64,000 nt of DNA from NCBI GenBank assembly GCA_014529385.2, contig JABFUD020000300.1, positions 21,576 through 85,575 on the forward strand. The letters run 5' to 3'. Shown here piece after piece: positions 20,086 to 31,469 of this stretch. This DNA comes from Adiantum capillus-veneris. Lineage: Eukaryota > Streptophyta > Polypodiopsida > Polypodiales > Pteridaceae. Below the pieces are notes generated by a model. It was not told the origin of the DNA. It searched no databases and saw nothing but the letters and a program-made list of their open reading frames with translations. Position 1 is the first letter of the stretch, and each line of letters opens with the position of its first letter. The position numbers and the translations under genes are program-made.

Positions 20086-22350
20086 CCTCGTGGTCCTCGA
20101 TCTCCGGTGGATCTTCAATAGTTGGTTCTTGAGGTGGCTCTCCTTTGTAAGGCTTTAATAGGCTCACATGAAAAGCATTGTGTATGAGCCAATGATTGGG
20201 CAACTTAAGTTGATAGGCCATCTCATTGATTGGCCTAAGAATCTGGAAGGGACCATAATACCTTTTTGCTAGTTTAGCATAGTACTTTTGGTGGCCCGTA
20301 GGATTCTTGCCCGTCGTGTGCCTTAATCGAGCCTTGGGAAACTTTAACAAGACCCAATCGTTTTCTTTAAAGGCTTGGGCTCTTCTGTGCTTGTCAGCAG
20401 CAGCCTTTTGCCTTTGCTGTGAGATAGAGATAGCATCCTTAATCTTTTGGAAAGATTGTTGTAGGTCTCGGCTATACTCATCTGCAGCGAAGATCTTCCC
20501 ATGTACCTTAAGTAGCAAGGGACTTTTTGATCTTCCCTCAATTACCTCGAAAGGTGCTTTTCCTGTGGAAGTATGTACAGTGTTATTGTAAGCATACTCT
20601 ACTAAGGGTAAGTACTTCTCCCATTGGGATCTTTGATCTACTTCCGTTACATAGGCTTTTAGTAGATCAAGAATGGTTAGGTTAGCTATTTCACTTTGGC
20701 CATCAGTTTGTGGATGATAGGCCGAAGAGAAGTTTAGCCTTGTTCCTAAATTCTCAAAGAGACCCTTCCAGAAATTACTGGTCATTCTAGGATCTCTATC
20801 CGACACTATGGACATTGGCAAGCCATGGTACTTGAAAATTTGTGAAATGAAGAGGGTTGCCATTTGATGGGCTTTGATAGTCTTTTTGACAGGTATAAAA
20901 TGAGCTTGTTTACTGAACCTGTCTACTATCGTCCATATTCCCGTATTCCCATGGATAGACTTAGGCAATCCAAAGATAAAATCCATGGATATGCTCTCCC
21001 ACGGTGAATTAGGGATTGGCAAGGGTTGAAGCAATCCAAGTTGCTTCCCTCTATCAAATTTTGTCTTTTGACATACCACACATTTGGAAACATACTCGTG
21101 TATGTTCACTTTCATGGTAGGCCAATAGAAATATGTTTCAATTCCCTTTAGGGTAGACTGAATCCCTCTATGCCCCGCATATGGGGGAGCATGAGATTCA
21201 TACATTACTTTCTCACGTAGTGAGTTAGTAACGCATAGTCTATTGCCATAGAGAAGATAAACATCTTGTAAAGTAAATGGTTCTTCTTTCTTCCCTAATG
21301 CAAGGGCTGAAATCACATCTCTAAAATCGGGATCAATAGCATACTCATCTATCATTGAAGATAGATCATTGTGAGTTGCTATGGAAACCGCATTCACTCT
21401 CGGTCGTCTTGAGAGTGCATCGGCTACTTGATTATGCTTGCCAGCAATGTGAGCAATATGAAAATGAAATTGCGAAAGGAAATTTGCCCACCTCATTTGT
21501 TTGTCGGAAAGCTTGGTCTGCGTCATGAAGTACTTAAGACTTTGGTGATCCGTTCGCAGAATGAAAGGAGTCCCCAATAAATAGTGCTTCCATGAGTCTA
21601 AGGCATGTAGAACTGCAAGGAGTTCTTTTTCGTATATGCCTAGAGCTTGCTCAACAGGGTCGAGCCTTTGACTCTCATAGCCTATGGCGTGCCCTTCTTG
21701 GAGCAGAACAGCCCCAAGGCAATCACCACAAGCATCACATTGGACCTCAAATGGTTTTGAGAGATCCGGTAGTGTAAGCACAGGTTGAGAGATAAGCTTT
21801 TCTTTAAGCTTTTCGAAAGCATTGTTCTCTTTAGCAGACCACGTATACCTAACATTTTTCTTTGTTAGGTCATGTAATGGTCCCGCAATTTGTGAGAACT
21901 TTTCTATGAAGCGTCTATAGTATGCACACATACCTATAAAGCTTCTTAGTTCATGAAGATTCCTTGGTTTAGGCCATCCTTTTATTACCTCTAACTTGGA
22001 TGGATCCATTTGGATTCCATCTTGAGAGATAATGTGACCCAAATATTGAATCTCTTGCAAGAAAAATTCACTTTTCTTTCGATTAACATAAAGTTTATTC
22101 TCTCTTAAAACTTGAAATATTACCTGGAGGTGTTGCTTGTGTTCCTCCAATGAATTAGAGTAGATGATAATATCATCAAAGAACACTCCAGTGAAGGTTC
22201 GATGAGGCCTGAACAGCTTCTCCATAAAGCGGTTAAATGTGGCTGGTGCATTAGTCAAGCCAAAAGGCATGACAATGTATTCGTAAAGACCAAATGTAGT
22301 ACGAAATGCGGTCTTTACAATGTCTTGATCAACTATCCTTATTTGATGAT
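20018..22350 (-). CDS. pol: RT-RNase H-integrase polyprotein of element B, N-truncated
   Basis: One open frame of about 777 codons runs from the deletion junction to a TGA at 20020-20018. In order it shows: RT tail (MPFGLTNAPATFNRFMEKLF; catalytic FFDD at 22177-22166); RNase H (VQCDACGDCLGAVLLQEG, then EKELLAVLHALDSWKHYLLG and RTDHQSLKYF); the integrase HHCC finger (HAPPYAGHRG ... CVVCQKTK); and the integrase DDE core with MDFIFGLPK, VSDRDPRM and QTDGQSEIAN. A C-terminal module follows with YYGPFQILRPINEMAYQLKL and IHNAFHVSLLKPYKG, then the start of a chromodomain. It would copy and insert the element. It lacks the first RT motifs, gag and protease, so it cannot be autonomous. It is the longest intact frame in the window. 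Confidence 0.9.
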
Positions 22351-22700
22351 AGTACGAAATGTAGCAGTGTTTCTACAGAAGGTGGGAAGAAGTTATAAGC
22401 CTATTTACTTCAAAATCCGGGTAATTAGTCCAGGAGAGACTACTTATATGGAAGCGGAACAGTGCATGATGACTTTAATCATTGCCTGCAAGAATTTCAA
22501 AGTGTATTTGATCATTCGTAAAGTTTATGTGTTGACGGCTAACATCTTTTGCCTGATGTGGTGCTACACTTCAAGCCAGGGAAGCGAATCATGAAATGGG
22601 TGATAGAGCTTCAGGAGTTTGAGTTGAAGTTCAAAGTAGATCACACAAGTCCATCTCATTTGGCGGATATCCTAGTCAACAAAAAGGTCAAATTATTGAT
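22351..22700 (+). pseudogene. RNase H remnant of element C, after the B insertion
   Basis: The frame 22352-22594, then 22549-22690 in another frame. It reads VAVFLQKVGRSYKPIYF, equivalent to the stretch ending MLLQ ... KPIYCASR in element A. It goes on to a segment equivalent to KLEVERGYTEVE and then RIMKWVIELQEFELKFKVDH, the RNase H tail. Catalytic acidic residues are not preserved in the part that remains. The missing 5' part was probably removed together with the 5' half of B. Confidence 0.6.
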
Positions 22701-23165
22701 TTATCCAAGGGTAATGCGAGCAGAGGACAAAGAGGAGCCAACCTTGGCAGGGGCCTTCACTATGTGGTTTGATGGTGCTTACATAAGGGTAACACAAAAC
22801 GCAGGTGGAGGTGTGGTCATTCAAGACCCGCACGACACAGTCATTTTTTCCAAAGCTTATGACTTGGAAGAGGTGCATACCAACAATGAGGCGGAGTATT
22901 TTACTATACATCTGGGTCTAAGGAGTGTATTGAATTTGGCATATCAAGGTTAGTACTGAAAGGTGATGCTCTGTTGGTTATCAAACAACTTTTGGGCCAA
23001 TGGCAGGTAAAGAGGGATTCTCTAAAGAATTTTTTTTTCTCCATAAAGAAGCTGTTGAAGTTTTTTGAAGAGGTGCAGCTCAAACATGTGATAAGGGAAA
23101 AAAACCAAGAAGCAGATTAGCTGGCTAGCAGTCGTGTTTAGACTCATGTGTCGAGTTTTATGTGA
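22700..23165 (+). pseudogene. Archaeal-type RNase H (second RNase H) of element C
   Basis: FDGAYIRVTQNAGGGVVIQD carries the catalytic Asp (codon 22771-22773). NNEAEYFTIHLGLR carries the Glu (22888-22890). This is the pattern of the archaeal/plant-type RNase H domain found in Tat-lineage elements between the retroviral RNase H and integrase. A frameshift near 22950 moves the C-terminal part (LKGDALLVIKQLLGQWQ-like) into another frame, and stops follow. Confidence 0.7.
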
Positions 23166-23289
23166 CACCGGCTACTTATGCAGGTAGAGAGACTTTAAAA
23201 GACGTTGATGATTTCTTAAGTTCACGTCAATGTTCTGAAGGGCTTTCCAAGCTACAAAAGAGGAGAATCGTTCAAAGAGCTCAAAAGTT

Positions 23290-23523
23290 CACTCTGGTAG
23301 GAGAAGATCTTATGATGCACGATTGAGATGGAGTGCTACGTGAAATCCTTTACAAGGAGGAGATTGGAATGGTATTGGAGTAGTGCCATGAAGAGAGCAG
23401 ACATCAAGGTAAGGATCAGGTCTTGTTTTGTATTTTAAGAAGTGGGTTTTGGTGGCCTTCTATTGTGTGAGATGTGCACTATCGGTGCAAGATGTGCCAT
23501 CAGTGCCAAGTAATGGGTGAAAG
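23290..23523 (+). pseudogene. Integrase zinc-finger region of element C
   Basis: A frame with stops encodes RCKMCHQCQVMGE at about 23475-23520. This is the CC half of the HHCC finger, preceded by a His-containing helix near 23390-23410. It leads directly into the open integrase core at 23524. Confidence 0.55.
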
Positions 23524-24408
23524 ATGACTAGTAGCCAAGTAGCAGGGGTTATCATAGCACATGACGCTTTTGAAAAGTGGGGTTTGGATGCTATTGGTAC
23601 ATTTACCATGTCAGCCAACGGTAAAAAATATGTTGTGGTTGCCATAAACTACCTCCCCAGGTGGGTTGAGGCTAAAGTGATAAAAGAGGTAAATGCACAT
23701 ACTATTGCTCAATTTTTTTTTTATTGCATATGCCATAGTTTTGGAGTACCTTGGGTGCTTATATCTGATCGAGGACAAGGGTTCAGAAGTAAGTTGGTGC
23801 ATGCCCTAGTAGGAAAGTTGGGAATTCAAAATCTATTTGCATCTCCATACCATCCACAGTGCAATGGTTTGGTGGAAAGTGCCAATGGACAGATAGTCAA
23901 GATGCTTACTAAGTACATCTACCAGCAGGTTGAAGAGTGGGAATTTAACCTTGGCAAATGTTTGTGGGCTTACAAGGTGGCTACCAAGTTTACTCCTTAT
24001 GAGTTGGTCTATGGCAAGGAGGCAGTATTACCCATACATGTGCAATTAGGGGTGCTCAAAGGTTTGTGGTGGATTGATAAAGCTCATCAAGATGTTTTGC
24101 AGGATAAGATTACAAATCTTGAAACTTTGAAGATGGATCGTGAGGTGGCAGTAGATTTCTATGTGAAGCAGCGAGAGAAAAGAGTAGCAAAGTTCAACCA
24201 ACATTTACCAGAAAAGCTGATTGAGAAGGGAGATCTAGTGGTGAAGTATGAGAGCTCTCTTGACGTTACCTTTCAAAAGAAGTGGAAAGGGCCTTACAAG
24301 GTCCATCAAGCTTTTCCCAATGGCACCTACGCTGTGACGAGGATGGATGGTCGTTTTCTCAAGAACAAGGTTAATGGTGTGTGTCTCAAGCTCTATTTTG
24401 AAAGGTAG
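23524..24408 (+). CDS. Integrase core and C-terminus of element C
   Basis: An open frame of 294 codons. The DDE catalytic triad is recognisable: Asp in KWGLDAIGTF (about residue 21), Asp in LISDRGQGFRS (about 81), and Glu in CNGLVESANGQ (about 117). HPQCNG precedes the last residue as is usual in Ty3/gypsy. LWAYKVATKFTPYELVYGKE is the typical post-core motif. The C-terminus has WKGPYKVHQAFPNGTYAVTR and ends LKLYFER, with no chromodomain, as in Tat-like elements. The ATG at 23524 is internal to the ancestral polyprotein, so the start is nominal. The intact frame contrasts with the broken RT and gag of the same element. Confidence 0.85.
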   Translation: MTSSQVAGVIIAHDAFEKWGLDAIGTFTMSANGKKYVVVAINYLPRWVEAKVIKEVNAHTIAQFFFYCICHSFGVPWVLISDRGQGFRSKLVHALVGKLGIQNLFASPYHPQCNGLVESANGQIVKMLTKYIYQQVEEWEFNLGKCLWAYKVATKFTPYELVYGKEAVLPIHVQLGVLKGLWWIDKAHQDVLQDKITNLETLKMDREVAVDFYVKQREKRVAKFNQHLPEKLIEKGDLVVKYESSLDVTFQKKWKGPYKVHQAFPNGTYAVTRMDGRFLKNKVNGVCLKLYFER

Positions 24409-24598
24409 TTGGTGCCAGCACTGCATCCAGTTCTAATGGAGGGGGTTGGGAAGACAACCTATGCAGGATTCTCATATGCTAGAAATAAAACTATGTACAT
24501 ATAGTTGAGTTTTTTTTGGATTTTCTCATAGTGTTCTCCATGTTTGTAGTTTATAGTGGAATAAAGCTCTTTTATAGTTGAGCATAAATGTTCAACTA

Positions 24599-24613
24599 GC
24601 GGGTGGGCAATGA
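24599..24613 (+). other. Polypurine-like tract before the 3' LTR of element C
   Basis: GCGGGTGGGCAATGA lies directly before TGGTAC at 24614. It resembles the tract before the 3' LTR of element A (GGGGTGTGGCAAACTA), sharing GGGTG-GGCAA. Confidence 0.5.
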
Positions 24614-26497
24614 TGGTACAGCCAAAGTGTGTCGACCATAGAAGATGGCATGGGCTAGCAGAAGCATGGTAAAGGGTTGGAGCAACTATAAAGGTCATGG
24701 GCTGATAGGTAGCAGCGGAGATGTATGGCTGATGCGGTTTACAGACCAAGGACGGCTCCAAGAGGAGATAATTTGGGGAACATGAGAAGAAAGTGTGAAG
24801 TGCAACCTTTGGATTCAAAAATGTAGAGCTTGAAGTGTTGAAGGAGCAGGTCTAGACGGCTCATTGAAAGAGTTATGAAGCCCAAGCTATTCAGGTTTGA
24901 AGGTGTGGTGCGTTTCAGAATCTTGACGGACAGGGCAGCTGGGGACAGATGGTCCAAGTGGATGGCAATGTATAGGTGCACAATGCTTGATTTATAGAGC
25001 CTACCCATCTTTTTAGATTGCAGGTCGGAGCTACGAATTGCAGTTTATGTCCCGTTGAAGTTTTATCGGGGGCTAGGTTGGTGCCCACATGACCAATAGT
25101 TGACTTCTTGTCAAACAGAGCCTGCATATGGAAGTTACAACAATCAGAAAGCTGGGTGCATTTGCTCGGAATTGATTGCAGATGAAATTTGGCATTTTTA
25201 CGGCCTTGGGTCAGGGGCTTGGGGAATCTCGAAGTGCAGCTAGAGCTGGGGATTTTCAAGTCGACATAATGAAATTTTGGTCGGGCTTTGCAACTTGGCG
25301 GTCTGACATGGGAACATTACATAGGAGCATGAGGAAGAAGGGCTACAAAAAAAGTATTATATATATCTTTTGGAAAGTTTTTTGGAGCTTTGGAAGACAT
25401 GCCAAAAGGGGGAGCCTAGGAGCTCCCATGTGGTGTTGAAAAGATCCCATGTGTGCAATTCCATGCCAAGCAAGTGGGGTATAAGAGCTACAACATGGAG
25501 CCCATTAAGGAGAGATAAGGAGAGAGAGCTCCATGGTGCGTGAGACTATGTGCGGCCCGCTCAGGGCGCTTGGCAGGGCGGCGATTTTCACAGCGAAGGG
25601 CGGCACGATAGTGGCCGATGGCCGGTGACGTAGGTGCTGACGTGCATGGCACGCCCGCTTTGGGCTAGATTCACACGCTCCAAAACTTTTTGAAGGAAAA
25701 AGGTGCCCCCGAGTAGCAATGTCGCTATTGCTCGTATAGGGGAGGATCTTGTGGTGGTTCCAGTGGAGCAAGAGAAAGAGAAAGAGAGAAGTTTCAAAGC
25801 TGGCCAAGGGGCCTATCCCGCCACAAGGACAGTCAAGTGAGAGAGAGAAAGGAGGTGTTCAAGGGTGTTCGCAAAGGGTAGATGCAAAGGAGAACGGGCA
25901 GCCAAATTGGACAGAGAGGTGTACCATGCAAGAGTTACCAAAAAAATCAAATGTGCCAAGTGGTAGCAATGCAAGAAAATTCTAAATGAAGCTAAAGTTG
26001 ATTGCACGAGCTGGATAGCTCCTTTTTTTTTTTTTGCCTAAGCCAAGCGCTATTAAAGGGAATAGAATTGAATTTTTATTGGAAGCTTTCCATTTAAGCG
26101 GCAGATTGGGTTGTAATATCTCCTTAATGAAATACTACTACGCCTTTGCCCCTCTTTCTTGTCTTGCTTCTCCCCATTCCCCTCCTTTTCTCTAGCTCCT
26201 TGTGTGCTTGTCAATGCTTGCAAGAGGGTATGCCTGCAACGTGAAGCTTGTTACAAAGAGAGTATAATCGGGGTGTTTTGTGGACCGAAAAGGGTGAGTT
26301 GAGCGGTGTAGGTGCATTGGTCCTAAGTGGTGTTTCTGTAGGGTAGGAGATTATTGTTCTGTGTGCAAAGGCAGGTTTGTTAGTACAAATAAGCTAATTT
26401 GAAGGTGCTATTTGAGAGGTTAGAGCTACTGTGGTACCCTAAGTTGTAGGGAGGCTTTGTGTTGTGTGTTGGGTGTGTTTCCCTTTCCCCCTTTCCA
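24614..26497 (+). repeat. 3' LTR of element C
   Basis: Homologous throughout to 13201-15179. The TATA position has mutated to CTATTAAAGGG (about 26049). It ends CCTTTCCA like the 5' LTR, with an extra CCCC insertion before it. Confidence 0.8.
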
Positions 26498-26811
26498 TGG
26501 TTTCTCTCTAAACAAAAGGAAATATTAACCTCAGCAATGCAGTATGCAGGCTATAGGTGGAGCTTTGCATAGAGAAATTCCTCGGAAACGATGCCAAAAA
26601 TGTCTACTTTTAGGGACTTTCTTTATGCCATGTGCGAGCCACACGGGTACAAGCACACAACCAGACAGATGCAAACAAGCTCTACATCTACAGGGGGGTG
26701 TGTCACTAACCTCCTACATTGATGCTTCCAAGGGGCTCCATGTACGTGCTCAGAAGAAGAATCCAACACGTTGCCTCTCGTCCTTATCCATGTCATTGTG
26801 CTTGTCGTGAT

Positions 26812-26812
<1 letters not shown>

Positions 26813-26879
<67 letters not shown>
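26813..26879. repeat. (CT)n microsatellite
   Basis: About 33 uninterrupted CT repeats, located 316 bp beyond the 3' LTR of element C. Confidence 0.95.
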
Positions 26880-26884
<5 letters not shown>

Positions 26885-29201
26885 AATAGACAAGCAAGAA
26901 GAGGTGAAACCAGAGAAGATCTTGCACATTCAGATTTCCTTGAAAACCCTACTTTACAATCTTATCTAGGGCTTGCCGTCCTTTTCACGTACGGGCGCCC
27001 ATATTTTGTGAATCAGTGCTAAATGGGTCTGTTGCGTCTTTGATCAGCTATCACAAGCCTTTTACTATAAACCTCTTGGACCAACAAGCCTAGACCATGA
27101 CTAAACATATGTACAAAATAATAATGGTAGCATCATGGGTTAACAATAACTATAAGACGGGAATAGCTAGAACAATGAGAATGTACAAATGAGATTTATA
27201 GCCAAGATGAAATGCAAAAATATATCATAAATAGTGTCAAAATACAATTACTACATAGCTTAGGTAATATCTGGGATGCTAGAATACGATAGGTTCCCAT
27301 AAATGTAACATTCCTCCCCTTTCTCTCACAAGTGCAACTAGCATAGGAGATGACATTAAGCTTAAAAAAGGAGTTTTTATTCAAACAATAAGGCTATTTC
27401 CCCTAATGTCCGCCCAAATTCCTTGTACTAAGTATGGAAATCTGCCACCTATTCAGCTCTCAACAAAACATGCACATATGGATCCCTTGACCAATTGTAT
27501 TTCTTGGAAATGAACTTTGATACTTGCAATGGTCCTATTCATTGTGTTCTGGTAACCATTCTCACAACTCCCAATTCTCTTACAGGACATGTCTAGCCTC
27601 ATAACCCCCATTAGGAATTCTAGTGGTGGTTATCTCCTCAACCCGCATATCTCTAGCTTCTATCTAGTTTTCTGGAACTCTGGTTATATAAACGTGCCTA
27701 GAGCCTCATTTCCCTTTTCTATGGTGATTGGAACCCTTGAACTCAAGGATCCCATCAGCCATGGTATTGAAAACTGTGGTTGCCTAAATGACTTTACCAT
27801 TCTTGTTCTATTAGGAGTCACTCTTTCTATTTCTGGTCTCATCTCCAATATAGTAGGTCTGAACTTGTTTGGAGTGATGTAATATTGATATAGTGGGCCT
27901 CCAAAGTATGTTTATCTCTCAAGATCCTTATGGTATATTGCAAAGTAACTCCATCCATACTTATCAAGCATGATCATATAGGTATCACTGCATTCTATGT
28001 ATATAGAAACATACAAGTGTTTTTTCTCTGACAAATTTTTAATGTAGGGATTGTCTCACTTGTAATAGAGAATTTTCTCTGTATTTTTCTACTCGTACAA
28101 CCCCACAAGAGTGTTGTTCATGTTAACTCAAGTTGCCTTGTTTACTCGCCTTAGTTTCACATTTGACTTGTCCAACTTATGTGGCTTGTCCTTTGGCTCT
28201 AAATTAACTTTGTCCTTTGTGCCTATCATTCCCCATTTGTCCACAATATGGGGGTTTTGCAAAACTAGATACATTATACCCTCATCATTGAAGTATCAAT
28301 CACCAATGTAGTCCACATGCACTAGATCCTTGAACTCACTAGGTCTCTCCTCTAACTTCACACAATAGCAATCTATACCGTCTTTGAAAAAATCTCCAAT
28401 GTAGTTGTATTCAACTTGGTATTTCAAAGTGCAATGATTTCATGGTTGGTGCTGGTTGGGATGGTCCTACTTCCATGTTTGTTTCCACTTTAAAACTCAC
28501 ACCTTTGCATCCCTTAGCCATGTAGGTATAGGATCTCTCTAATAAAGTATCAGAGAGACTTTCCTCTAGGATCGGCTTTAAGGGAGGCAATGGTCCTAGA
28601 TCACAATCTCTTTAGTGAAAATATTGATAGCTTAGCCTCCTACATCCGGGTTTCTACTCTGATATAGTTTATCTGATCTCAAATGCATAGATAAAAAACA
28701 CTCTTGCAAAAACCTCACATGTTACCTCTTTGGTCTCTTCCAAAGCCTAGATTCTATGATGAAGAGGGCTTTGACCTAGCACCATTCCAAATTGGGTGGG
28801 TGTTATCTTGGAAACTTGATCAGAGATGGGGGATTTGGATGATTAGGAAATAGTTGATCATAAATGCCGTAGATGAGATTTCCATTAGAGATTCGAGTGA
28901 CAAAAGAGGCAAAGAATTCCAAGATTTATGAGATGATGTTCTTGAGATAGATGATGAGGATGAGCCATCAAGAAGCTATGAAAGTGAAAAGAAATCAAAC
29001 AAAAGAGACACAATCTTCTATGACTCCCCTAACTAGAAATCCAGGATACAAGAAAGATGTTGAGCAAAACGAGCAAGGAGACAAAAGCACATACAAAGAA
29101 AACCTATGACTCTTTTAAAGAGAAAAACAAAGTATCTGATGTTTGTAGGAGCAAACGATTGTATCAAGGACAAAATTTCATGAGGATACACAAAACTTGC
29201 T
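26880..29201. other. No recognisable gene
   Basis: Scattered short frames on both strands without a domain I can name. The minus-strand reading of 27900-27400 is fairly open (for example GSLSSRVPITIEKGN) but I do not recognise it. It may be the wreck of a retroelement coding region. Confidence 0.35.
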
Positions 29202-30540
29202 TTAACACTAGAATGGTAACCTAACAGGACATAAAAGTGTTCTTTCAGGGTTTTGGGGAAAAATTCCAGAACCATAGTAGATCCACTCATTTTGAAAAAT
29301 CCCTTCATGAGCTTATAGTTCAATAACTACTACATATGGAAAAAATAAGAAACTTGTAATTTTTCTCATCCCTTGGTCACTACAAGCCTCCAAAGTTGAT
29401 GGACCAGTGCATTTTTCTCAAAACAGCAATTTCTTACGGTTGATTGTATATAAATAAGAGTGGAGATTTTTGTAGGACATGAGATAAAATGCCCCGTTAA
29501 CTTCAATGGGTTGGTGACCAAAACATATGGTTGATTTTACCTCAATAATTTTGTTTTGGGAAAAAAAAATAGGTACAAAAAAGTTGCATTTTTGCCATTC
29601 TGCGGACCTATCATCAAAGTTTCTATAGTCACGCTCAATACAGATACTATATACATGTTTTCTTAGTTCCCTTTGGGCCTCTGGATTCAAAAGGAGCCAT
29701 GGAGCATGTCAAAAGGATAATGTATCTCTTACAATTGGAACCTTGGGGGCAATGATAAAGTGCTGAATACAGTAAACATGAAAAAACTGGGTTTAGCATT
29801 ATGACCTCTAGAAACCCATAGAAACTACTCAATATCTAGCCAAGTTTGTATTCTATGATTAGATATGGTCACTACCTACAAAATACACACAATTGGCTTA
29901 AGAAACTAACAATATTGAGAAAGTTATACTTGCTACTCTAAAATGTATCGTATTCTTCAGCAATCAAAAAACTCAACCATCATCATATACTATGCTATAT
30001 AGCATATTAGGTCCCCAAAACTCAAGTAAGATTAGATTTATGTTATACATTACACTTACACAATCAAAATTGAATTTGGATATCAAGAAAGCCACCAAGA
30101 AAATCACTAATTTTGGCCAAAAAACAAGATTATTCAATTCTTGTAAATTGGTCATAACTTTCAATTTTAACACTTAGCTCTCCCTACAAGCATCAAAACA
30201 TGTTGAGAACTATGAAGGCCTAACCTCTAGCCATCTAAACCTCACAAACATGAAGTTTAGAGTGGTATGGTTGCCAAAAATTTGAAAATAAGCCAAAAAG
30301 AGGACCCGTTTTTTCACACAGTTCAGGTTCAAAAATGTTTTGCAAGAGTAAGGTTAATGGTGAGATCGATACTCAAAAAAAAATTCTAATTTTTTTTCAG
30401 CTCATAAGGCAACTTTGTGGATATATAGCACCTAGAAATTCATTTTCATACTCTTCAAATAATTCAAGCAAAATGGTCACTTAACAGGACACAAAAGTCT
30501 CCAAGGACATAAAAGTGTCCTGTTACCATTCTAGTGTTAA
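29202..30540. mobile_element. Candidate TIR element with 19-bp inverted termini
   Basis: TTAACACTAGAATGGTAAC at 29202-29220 is exactly inverted at 30522-30540. Beyond the TIR both ends carry AGGACA(T/C)-AAAAGT blocks in rearranged order. The enclosed 1.3 kb has no transposase motif, so it would be non-autonomous. I do not see a clean target duplication. It could instead be an inverted repeat of another origin. Confidence 0.45.
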
Positions 30541-31317
30541 CAAAGACCAATCCTAAGAAGCAAACAAGGTGAAAACAAAATCCACCACCAAAGCGTCATC
30601 TAGGATGAAAAAATTGAGCACAAATGTGAATATAAAAAACTAAACCAAACCTTGAAAGAGGTTTGGATGATAGAGATGAGCGTGAAGAGGAATTGGAGAC
30701 GAACACATTTGACGAATCTCACTACAAAAAGTACATGATACAGACGAACACATTTGAGACTCAAGATCAAAACATGTTGAGAACTATGAAGGCCTAACTC
30801 TAGCCATCTAAACCTCACAAACATGAAGTTTAGAGTGGTATGGTTGCCAAAAATTTGAAAATAAGCCAAAAGAGGACCCGTTTTTTCACACAGTTCAGGT
30901 TCAAAAATGTTTTGCAAGAGTAAGGTTAATGGTGAGATCGATACTCAAAAAAAATTCTAATTTTTTTCAGCTCATAAGGCAACTTTGTGGATATATAGCA
31001 CCTAGAAATTCATTTTCATACTCTTCAAATAATTCAAGCAAAATGGTCACTTAACAGGACACAAAAGTCTCCAAGGACATAAAAGTGTCCTGTTACCATT
31101 CTAGTGTTAACAAAGACCAATCCTAAGAAGCAAAACAAGGTGAAAACAAAATCCACCACCAAAGCGTCATCTAGGATGAAAAAAATTGAGCACAAATGTG
31201 AATATAAAAAACTAAACCAAACCTTGAAAGAGGTTTGGATGATAGAGATGAGCGTGAAGAGGAATTGGAGACGAACACATTTGACGAACCCTCTCACTAC
31301 AAAAAGTACATGATACA
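30192..31317. repeat. Direct duplication of a ~551-bp segment
   Basis: Arms 30192-30742 and 30766-31317 begin ATCAAAACATGTTGAGAAC and end GTACATGATACA. By eye the differences are almost all one-base length changes in homopolymer runs, plus a small change near the end (GAATCTCAC against GAACCCTCTCAC). A 23-bp spacer repeats part of the adjacent sequence (GACGAACACATTTGA). The right TIR of the candidate element at 29202-30540 is included in both arms (second copy 31092-31110). Confidence 0.85.
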
Positions 31318-31469
31318 AGATCAAAAGATCATAGTTCAATTTTAGAATTTAAGGAACCTAGAACACCTTATCATGGACCTAAGAAATCCAAGCGCATTGA
31401 CCTAGCTAAACCGATGAGGAACCAAAGCCAGCACACATTGCCACGATCTTCACAGACGAGGAAGAGTAG

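Larger units (their letters stand above)
17945..22350 (-). mobile_element. Element B: chromovirus (Ty3/gypsy with chromodomain), 5'-deleted
   Basis: On the minus strand it runs from RT (22350) through RNase H, integrase and chromodomain to a polypurine tract (19551-19541) and a full 3' LTR (19537-17945). Its relative, element E (47525-56876), has gag, PR and a 5' LTR, so B has lost everything upstream of mid-RT. It sits in opposite orientation inside the RT of element C. The left boundary is a clean LTR end. The right boundary is a deletion junction at 22350-22361, within a 12-bp sequence also present at 22297-22308. Confidence 0.8.
13201..26497 (+). mobile_element. Element C: Tat-like Ty3/gypsy retrotransposon, split by element B
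   Basis: Two long direct repeats (13201-15179 and 24614-26497) bracket gag, zinc knuckle, protease, RT, RNase H, archaeal-type RNase H and integrase on the plus strand. This gag-PR-RT-RH-aRH-INT order without a chromodomain is what is known for the Tat lineage. A primer binding site follows the left LTR and a G-rich tract precedes the right one. The RT/RNase H region is interrupted by minus-strand element B (17945-22350), and part of the host RT-RNase H has gone with it. I could not find a matching 5-bp target duplication (flanks TACGT and TGGTT). All gag and RT frames are broken; the integrase is open. Confidence 0.85.

Noticed and set aside
13201-26497. Target-site duplication for element C
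   Set aside because: Flanks TACGT and TGGTT do not match, and shifting the borders by a few bases did not help. The ends may have mutated or recombined.
30600-31339. Pair of similar minus-strand frames suggesting a duplicated gene
   Set aside because: The similarity is the 551-bp DNA duplication; no motif, and homopolymer indels change the frames.
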